64,000 nt of DNA from Thiohalocapsa sp. PB-PSB1 (GTDB lineage: Bacteria; Pseudomonadota; Gammaproteobacteria; Chromatiales; Chromatiaceae). Below are positions 54,899-61,093 of this stretch, piece by piece (position 1 is the first letter of the stretch; each line of letters opens with the position of its first letter). The stretch lies in contig CP050890.1 in assembly GCA_016745215.1 (NCBI GenBank), forward strand, positions 124,001 to 188,000. The letters are read 5' to 3'. Under the pieces are notes generated by a model. The model searched no databases. It had not been told where the DNA came from and was given only the letters and a program-made list of their open reading frames with translations. Position numbers and translations under genes: made by a program.

Positions 54899-55693
54899 GA
54901 CTTTGCCGGACGCCATTGGCACGGAACGCTCGGCCTCACCGCCGTGCTGCACACCTGGGGCCAGACGATGGAGCGCCACATCCATCTGCACTGCATCGTG
55001 CCAGGCGGAGCGTTCACGTTCGATGGCGAACAGTTCAAACCCTGCTCGCATCGTGACTGGTTATTCCCGGTCAAAGCGCTGTCCAAGGTCTTCCGCGGAA
55101 ACTACCTCGAACGCCTGGAGTGCGCGCATGCCGCGGGCGAGCTGAAGAGCCCGCCGGGGGTGCACTTCGCCGCGTTGCGCAAGGCACTGCGGGAACACGA
55201 CTGGGTGGTGTACGCCAAACCCCCATTCGGCGGACCGCAACAGATCATCGACTACCTTGGGCGTTACACCCACCGCATTGCCATCAGCAACCACCGCATC
55301 CTGACTGTTGCCGACGGCAAAGTCACCTTCACCTGGAAAGACTATAAAGACGGCGCCAAGAGTAAGGAAATGACGCTGGACGCCCACGAATTCATCCGGC
55401 GGTTCATCCTGCACATCCTGCCGCCGCGTTTCACCCGCTTCCGCCACGATGGACTGCTCGCCTGCGGACACCGCGCCAGCAAGCTCAACCGCGTCAAAGC
55501 GCTGCTCGGCCTAGCGCGCGTGACGACGAACAAAGAGCGCGAGCCCTACGACGTCTTACTGCAACGCCTGAGCGGAAAAGACATCCACGTCTGCCCATTC
55601 TGCGGCGGACGGCTGCGGCGTCATCAAGACCTTGCGCCCACCATCGGACCCTCGCGCGGCCAGGATCCGCCGCTCATGCACGAGGCGGCCTGA
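54899..55693 (+). pseudogene. IS91-family transposase, N-terminus missing
   Basis: The frame enters from low-complexity DNA at 54899 with DFAGRHWHGTLGLTAVLHTW and continues as a good IS91 core: HIHLHCIVPGGAF, VVYAKPPFGGPQQIIDYLGR, YTHRIAISNHRI, FIRRFILHILPPRFTRFRHD and the C-terminal CPFCGGRLRR. The N-terminal zinc domain is absent, so it is truncated. It is a different subtype from the copy at the left window edge. Confidence 0.85.
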
Positions 55694-55951
55694 TGAACAC
55701 CTCAACCACTCGATCCGCAACGGCTCGGGAGAGTATCGCTGTGTTGCGATGTGGCCGAGAAGAGCGAAAACCCGTCGTGCTCTTTGCAACAGCGCTGCAC
55801 TTACGGAGCCAGGCGCGCACAACGGACCCTTGTTCCATCGTCCCCTCCAATAAAAGAGCGTGTTTCCACGCCCCAGTCAGGGACTGAATGTTGTAGAATC
55901 CCCATAGTAGTTTGCTGAAACGGGAAGTGAAGCGAACCAAAAAAGGTTTAA
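55694..55951. other. gap before the first attC-like site
   Basis: No gene is recognised. The stretch may contain the IS91 right end and the remnant of an earlier integron cassette, because the downstream attC-like site should belong to a cassette located here. Confidence 0.3.
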
Positions 55952-56058
55952 ATATAACAAGTCGTTAAACCTGCGAAGCCTGCGCCGGTCGGGACGCGAG
56001 CGCGAAGCGCCGCGATGCCCGACCGGCGCGGGCTTCGCAGGTTAACTAAACGTTGGGC
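55952..56058 (+). other. attC-like integron recombination site 1
   Basis: A 107-bp imperfect palindrome has arms GTTAAACCTGCGAAGCCTG and CTTCGCAGGTTAAC around GCCGGTCGGG/CCCGACCGGC. It ends with TAAACGTTGGGC, where GTTGGGC at 56052-56058 fits the GTTRRRY core site. The left end ATATAAC keeps only the AAC of RYYYAAC. The layout (R'' - spacer - L'' - arms - L' - R') is that of attC. Confidence 0.75.
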
Positions 56059-56094
56059 CATTACGAACGAAACTCCTGAGACTCCCAGCTATCC

Positions 56095-56331
56095 ATGGAC
56101 TTCGAGATCGTAGGAAACATCCGAGACACTGAGCCAATTGCCTTCGGAACCGGAATCCGAGATTTGTCAAGGCTAACCAAGCAGTACGGACGTGGCAAAT
56201 GGAGAAAGCTGAAAGGATTTGCATCCGTTCGGTTGCTGGGCGGGACAGTCCACACAGCAGAAATCCATTGGTACGAAGCCCACGGCATCGGAAAGAAGGA
56301 GTTCAAGCTCAAGCTACCGCTTCTCGACTAA
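56095..56331 (+). CDS. integron cassette protein 1, unknown function
   Basis: The 78-residue protein MDFEIVGNIRDTEPIAFGTG ... AEIHWYEAHGIGKKEFKLKL is of a type I associate with small hypothetical proteins in many proteobacteria. The pattern RLTKQYGRGKWRKLKGFASVR is basic and the end IHWYEAHGIGKKEFK is well conserved in such proteins. Function unknown. It starts 37 bp after the attC core site and shares an operon with the next gene (one base apart), as cassette genes do. Confidence 0.65.
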   Translation: MDFEIVGNIRDTEPIAFGTGIRDLSRLTKQYGRGKWRKLKGFASVRLLGGTVHTAEIHWYEAHGIGKKEFKLKLPLLD

Positions 56332-56332
56332 T

Positions 56333-56569
56333 ATGAACACACCACACACAGAAGCTTCGGCGTTCGCTGTCTGCATCAACAACGAAGGGTATCCTGCGTC
56401 ACTCGAAGTCGGAAAGATCTACGAAATTCTGGTCGACGAAAGCGCCGATTTCCACGGATACTTCCGCGTCATAGACGAAAGCGGCGAGGATTACGCGTAT
56501 GCAAAGACTCGCTTCTACCCGTTGAGCATTCCTGACGCCCTAGAACGAGCGCTTTTCCGAGCAGCATGA
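56333..56569 (+). CDS. integron cassette protein 2, unknown function
   Basis: The 78-residue acidic protein (AFAVCINNEGYPASLEVGKI, then YFRVIDESGEDYAYAKTRFY) begins one base after the previous stop, so the pair is probably translated together. A basic protein followed by an acidic one could be a toxin-antitoxin-like pair, but nothing here proves it. Confidence 0.65.
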   Translation: MNTPHTEASAFAVCINNEGYPASLEVGKIYEILVDESADFHGYFRVIDESGEDYAYAKTRFYPLSIPDALERALFRAA

Positions 56570-56589
56570 GCGCAGCAAATCGATATTCA

Positions 56590-56596
56590 GCCCAAC
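56590..56596 (+). other. start of the cassette's own attC (R'' box GCCCAAC)
   Basis: GCCCAAC at 56590-56596 is the exact complement of GTTGGGC at 56052-56058, as expected for the two outer boxes of one cassette. The rest of this attC is cut off by IS110-type and repeat DNA. Confidence 0.6.
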
Positions 56597-56725
56597 ATAC
56601 GCCCTGAGTCGGTCTGTCAAGGTCTCGGGCAAAATTTCTCCACTGGGCACCAACAGGTTGCCCACAGGATATCCACAGGCGCACGGAGCGCCTGCTCATA
56701 GCCCTCGTCCCTGATGGAAGGCGTC

Positions 56726-57119
56726 TTACTTCGCCGCTGCGGTTGCGCCGGCAATGGCCGCGAGCAACGGTGATCCGCTCTTTTGCAACGCTTTCAAGTA
56801 GACCGCCTCGTCATACGGCTTGCGATCCTTCCAGCAGCGATGCAGGATGCGCAGCCATTTGAACGCGAGCGCCCGGATTGCGGCGTGATGACCTTTGCCG
56901 CGCTCGCGCTGTTGTTGGTAGTGAGCGGCGGCCCGAACCGAATAGCGCACGCTCATACCCGCCCATTCGACGACGCTCTGGCGGAGAAACTTCGGACACG
57001 CCCAGCGCCAATGCACCCAGTGCTTGTTGCCGCTGCGCTCGGTGACCGGCGCGACACCGAGGTACTGCTGCAGGCTCGCGGCGTCCGGCCAGCGCTCGCG
57101 GTCGCTGCCGAATGCGGCC
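56726..57119 (-). pseudogene. IS110-family transposase C-terminus
   Basis: The reverse strand encodes LLAAFGSDRERWPDAASLQQYLGVAPVTERSGN, then VHWRWACPKFLRQSVVEWA and a C-terminal helical end (ALAFKWLRILHRCWKDRKPY). This is the Transposase_20 half of IS110 enzymes. The N-terminal DEDD part is missing; the gene breaks off in GGGACAGACCAC repeats at about 57120. Confidence 0.85.
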
Positions 57120-57335
57120 AGGAGACGGGGTGCGAAGGTGAGAAAATAGGGAAAACTGGGACGGGAAAACCGGGACAGACCACGTTTTTCCCGTTTTTCC
57201 GGGGGAACAGGGGATACCGGGACCGAAAGAAAACGAAGAAAACGGGGACAGACCACCTTTTTCAGCATGACCGCGATTCTGTAAAACATGGAAAACGTGG
57301 TCTGTCCCCGTTTTCCCCCCTTTTCCCCAATCGCT
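57120..57335. repeat. GGGACAGACCACGTTTT repeats (REP/RAYT-like)
   Basis: GGGACAGACCACGTTTTTCC at about 57172, GGGGACAGACCACCTTTTTC near 57244, and the inverse GAAAACGTGGTCTGTCCCCG near 57292 form a cluster of inverted and direct copies. Such motifs are known from gammaproteobacterial genomes with Y1 REP transposases. No such transposase is in the window. Confidence 0.8.
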
Positions 57336-57605
57336 TTCGCGCGTCACTCATCTCTGGATTTCTTGAACAACCGCGCCAGCCGACTGTAACTGCTCTTGAA
57401 TCCCATCTCGCCCCCTCTCGCTTGTTTACCCTATTTCTTTTACAAGACAGCGATTATGAAGTAAGTTCATGGTCAAAAAAAAGACCGATTTTCGACAGCC
57501 TGCTGAATGCCCCTATTTTGATTAGTCCCATTTGGAACGCTACCCAGGCTAAAACTGTCCTGGACATGGGAACTATTATTAGGTTAAAAATATCGTGGCG
57601 CTGAA

Positions 57606-57838
57606 CTGAAGTTCCTGACCAGTACTTGCACTTTTCTTATGCAAATCAGCCAATTAGAAAATTTTATGGTTCGCCGTTCTGCCTACATCTAAGTGACTGA
57701 TTTACTATTTAACTGTAAACCCACCTTGGGCAAAAATCAAATTTACATGCCTACATTTTTCGGCGTCAATTTCCCTTATTTATTATATTTTTCAGATGCT
57801 TAAATGCAAAATTGGGCAGAATCGGCCAGGAACTTCAG
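57606..57838. repeat. AT-rich element with CTGAAGTTCC inverted ends, copy 2
   Basis: CTGAAGTTCC at 57606 is inverted at 57829-57838. GCAAAAATCAAATTTACATG and CCTACATTTTTCGGCG match the interior of the copy at 45419-45788. The rest of 57336-57998 is AT-rich and holds no supported gene. Confidence 0.65.
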
Positions 57839-57998
57839 GCTAAACGTACCCAACACAAACGAGTTTTAAAATCACTTCAACAAGCACGCTAATGGCGAAC
57901 AAGGGTATTTTTCGGGACTACCGGTGCCAGACAGTCTTCTTTACGCTGAAGCTCTGACGCTTCTCAGCAGATATTAGCAGAAAATTGATGGGTGAATC

Positions 57999-58334
57999 AT
58001 GTTTACTAAAAATCCACGGTTTAAAGCGATGCTATGCACAGTTCCTTTTGCATTTGGCAGTGCTGAATTAATGGCGAATGAGGAAGACACAAACTGTGAA
58101 GACTGGACATTGCGCCAAAGCGGACAGTGGTTGAGTTGTACATTTCAGGATCAAAACATTGACAGAGATTTAGTCAATTTTTTTCTCGAACAATCGCAAG
58201 AAAAAACGCAGAAAAAAAGCGCAGAAAAAAAGCACCCAGAAAAAAAGGACACCCACTTTATTTCTACTTTGTTACTTTTCCCACTGGCCCAGCAAGCAGA
58301 GCAGCTACGCCGTTTTACGACTTTAATTTATTGA
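57999..58334 (+). CDS. small exported protein with repeat-derived C-terminus
   Basis: The 111-residue frame starts with a signal-like segment (MFTKNPRFKAMLCTVPFAFG). A short mature part has two cysteines and two Trp (CEDWTLRQSGQWLSC). After residue 70 the frame runs through AAAAAAGCGCAG-type repeats and GGACACCCACTTT, encoding a Lys-rich stretch and a chance hydrophobic tail. The native C-terminus has probably been lost. Function unknown. Confidence 0.4.
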   Translation: MFTKNPRFKAMLCTVPFAFGSAELMANEEDTNCEDWTLRQSGQWLSCTFQDQNIDRDLVNFFLEQSQEKTQKKSAEKKHPEKKDTHFISTLLLFPLAQQAEQLRRFTTLIY

Positions 58335-58348
58335 TTTATATGAAAAGA

Positions 58349-58830
58349 TTAGTTGGCCATCTTACTCATGGATCGTTGCATCGGGTCAACAATCGACTGC
58401 TGGTCATCGCCGCTGACAAGGCGATCGCTCAGGTCGCGACCAGGAAGAGTGCGGTTTCCACCGCACCGCCATATGACCCCATCTGAAACACGCATCCCAC
58501 GGCATGCAGAGCCCATCTGCAAGCGGACTCCAGCGGACATCCACACACTTGCCAGCTAGCGCGTGCTTCATGTTGACTTCCAGGACGTTAACACTGTCGT
58601 CATCCGCTTACTTTGCTTTCTCGAAGCTGCCCTGATCCAAACAGGCGCACTTCAGGGAGCGCGATCTCCCCTACGGCCTACAGGATTCTCTGTGTACGCT
58701 TGCCCTGCAATTCACTTTGTTCGCGAGGCACAAAGCTCCGCAGCAGGACCAACACTCGATACGGGTGGGTGGCTAGCCCTTACCCGACCGGGACTTTCAC
58801 CCGGCAAGAGGCGCCGAGCTTTGCTCGGCG
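58349..58830 (-). ncRNA. group II intron 5' part (attC-type class C suspected), truncated
   Basis: On the reverse strand the sequence GCCGGGTGAAAGTCCCGG, GGGTAAGGGCTAGCCACCC, GGAGATCGCGCTCCCTGAAG and GGTGCGGTGGAAACCGCACT resembles domains I to III of bacterial group II introns. A short open stretch toward 58349 could be the beginning of the intron protein gene, but no reverse transcriptase motif is left. The 5' end abuts an attC-like site, which is where class C-attC introns insert. Identification is by memory of such introns and needs a covariance search. Confidence 0.55.
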
Positions 58831-58922
58831 CGATAACGTCAAGTCTGGCCAGCCGCCCGTTGCCGCACCGGAGCGCAGCGACGGCCCGGCAACGGGCGGT
58901 CGGGCCGAGGCGCTAGTTGGGC
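58831..58922 (+). other. attC-like integron recombination site 2
   Basis: A 92-bp imperfect palindrome has arms CCGCCCGTTGCCG and CGGCAACGGGCGG, an inner GGCC/GGCC, and the right core GTTGGGC at 58916-58922, identical to that of site 1. The left box is CGATAAC, where the suspected intron begins. Confidence 0.7.
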
Positions 58923-58926
58923 GGGA

Positions 58927-59118
58927 TCATCCGCCAATCTCGGGGACGGCGAGAGTCTGGCAAATTTTCTTCGCAAGTCGGTTCGGAATCTCGGAGTGTC
59001 GAGGGACGGCTTCAACTGCGCCGTTATTCGGATTGCACCACAATGAATGAGACGATCCTTCCCTCTTGAGGTAGCACCCGTACCGGCGAAGGTGGCGTAG
59101 AAGCGCGCCTCTCTTCAC
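58927..59118 (-). CDS. hicA: HicA-type mRNA interferase toxin
   Basis: The 63-residue protein MKRGALLRHLRRYGCYLKRE GSSHSLWCNP is a HicA with the catalytic His in GSSHSLW and the double-stranded-RNA-binding-like fold pattern. It cuts mRNA when free of its antitoxin. It overlaps hicB by 4 bp and ends 4 bp from the attC core site, in the opposite direction to the normal cassette orientation. Confidence 0.85.
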   Translation of the reverse strand: MKRGALLRHLRRYGCYLKREGSSHSLWCNPNNGAVEAVPRHSEIPNRLAKKICQTLAVPEIGG

Positions 59119-59330
59119 CCAACTGTCACCGTTGCCTGTTCGGCATCTGCCGGCAAGCCTCTGAGAGCGTCGTCTCGCCTATCAGCCAAGATGAGTTCGA
59201 TGGCGCTCGCCAAACTCTCTTGTGCCTCGATCTTTGTGCGACCCTGACCATTCGCTCCCGGGATTTCGGGGCAATAGGCAATGTACCAGCCCTCATCTCG
59301 CTCAATAATTGCCGAGTAGGTATTGCTCAT
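59115..59330 (-). CDS. hicB: HicB-type antitoxin
   Basis: The 71-residue protein has the HicB-like degraded RNase H fold: YSAIIERDEGWYIAYCPEIPGANGQGRTKIEAQESLASAIELIL. It lacks a DNA-binding C-terminal domain, as many short HicB proteins do. Order hicB-hicA is the less common one but known. The pair would sit in one integron cassette beginning at 58917. Confidence 0.85.
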   Translation of the reverse strand: MSNTYSAIIERDEGWYIAYCPEIPGANGQGRTKIEAQESLASAIELILADRRDDALRGLPADAEQATVTVG

Positions 59331-59447
59331 TGTTGTGACTCACATATGCCGGGATGTTTAAAATGTCAGAGATTGCACATCTACAACTAATCTTAGCGCT
59401 TGCTGCGTCAGGCGCAGCCTCGCACTCGGCGCTTGGTAAGCAACCGC

Positions 59448-60919
59448 GGCTCTCCCGGATTTCATGGAAACCAATAAAAATTTGAAAAACAACTACTTAA
59501 GCTCATTTTTTCGTACACATCAAGGTTAAAATGTAGTCGAGCGCAAACTCTGTAACTCATTAATTTATAATGTGTCAACCCCGAACCGGTCATATCCGTT
59601 GAGATCCAAGCATATCCTTTGATAGAGGTGTCCAAGGTTGGTGATGCCATAGCAGCGGCGTTTGATGACTTTGATCTTATTATTTAACCCCTCGACAAAG
59701 CCGCTGGTGTGTCGACCAATAAAATAATTCGTCACTTCCTCAAAGTGAGTATTCAGTGTCCCGAGGAAGCTATCGAAGCAACTGAGCTTGCGGTTGGTGA
59801 CACGTTCCATCCAGCCACGCAGTTTGCGCTTACCCTAACCTTTTGATAGGCGGCTTTCATAGATGGCAGTGAGTGATTCGCAAGCCTCATAAGCTTCTTG
59901 TAATTTTGGTGAATAGCGAAAGAGCCGATTCAGCATGCGTCGCTCATCTGCATTCAGATCGGCGCGACGCTGACGCAGCAGCCAATGCACGTTCTTGAAC
60001 GACTTGCGCTCTTCTTTGGAGAGTATATGGCACAGCCGTTTCCATTCGCTTTTGCGCAGGTTTTCCAGTCCATTTCGGTACAGCTTAGCAACATGGAACC
60101 GATCCGCGCAAATGTGTACGCGCTTGCCGAACACGGCTTTAGCGGCACCGATGAAACCTTGATAAAGATCCGAGCAAACACTCTGGACGGTGCGTCGCAA
60201 GCGCTTGGGAATGCTGAGAAAAAACTCCTGTACGCTGGCCTTGGTGCGGTCGCCGAGCAGACCGATGACATGCAATGTCTCGTTAATGTAAGCGCTGATC
60301 ACGACGACAAAATCACGATGACCCTTTTTCAACGCAATCTCATCAATGCCAATGACCTCCAAGCGTTCAATTACGTTCCAATCGACATCGCACGCCATGT
60401 TTCGATCCAAAATACCCTGCAGTGCGTCGACACCAATGGCATGCTTGCGACTGACATCCTCGAGCGTACTGTTGATCAACTCCAGCAGCATCTGCTGTTC
60501 GAATGCTTTTGTCACTCGGGAGCGCCGCGTGTACCATGACAGCGTTTGGCTCGTTGTCGGACGCCCTTCGCAGAAGCGGCATTGATAACGCTTCGGCCTC
60601 AAAATAAGAACAACTGTATACGCGAATAATGGCAAATGGCGTAACTCTATCTCTTGACCATGGCCATACTCATGATCGATTGGCCGACCACAGCGATGAC
60701 AGTTCGTACCCTCCAGTGTGCTATGCACATAGACTTTAAGTGTCTTGCGCTCGCCGAGCACCACGTGATCAACGGCGATATCAGGAAGATTTAAAAGCGT
60801 CTGAAGGGTCTCTTTATCAAATGTCATTATCAACAGCGTCCAGATGGGGTTTCAGCGACAGGCGGTTCTCAAGTTGTTGATCTACATGACACAATAGTCC
60901 CAGGAGATCCGGGAGAGCC
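59448..60919 (-). mobile_element. ISL3-family element, copy 2 (1472 bp), no target duplication
   Basis: The inverted repeats GGCTCTCCCGGAT are perfect and the length equals that of copy 1. The flanks differ (GCAACCGC on the left, TCGGCAAA on the right), so there is no 8-bp duplication. Recombination between ISL3 copies, or a deletion next to it, is likely. Confidence 0.92.
59565..60833 (-). pseudogene. ISL3 transposase with an amber codon
   Basis: It is about 99 percent identical to the 422-residue transposase of copy 1. In the segment SRLSKGQGKRKLRG the CAG codon of copy 1 is TAG here (59835-59837), splitting the frame into 332 and about 81 residues. The catalytic Glu lies after the stop, so the product should be inactive. 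Confidence 0.93.
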
Positions 60920-61093
60920 TCGGCAAATCAGTGCAGGCAAAAAGGAGGATGCTGTTTTCGGACTCTGAGCACGCGGAACAAATATGGGATCAATTTCTTG
61001 ATGAGCTCTGAACCGAATTTCACCACCCCAGCGAACTGCTGGAAGTTCAGTGGGCCGTTGAACGCCTGATGGGAATAAGACCATGGATGCGCT
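60920..61093. other. short gap with a possible gene tail
   Basis: A plus-strand frame ends DSEHAEQIWDQFLDEL and stop near 61011, which could be the tail of a lost gene to the left of the ISL3 copy. Otherwise nothing is recognised. Confidence 0.25.
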
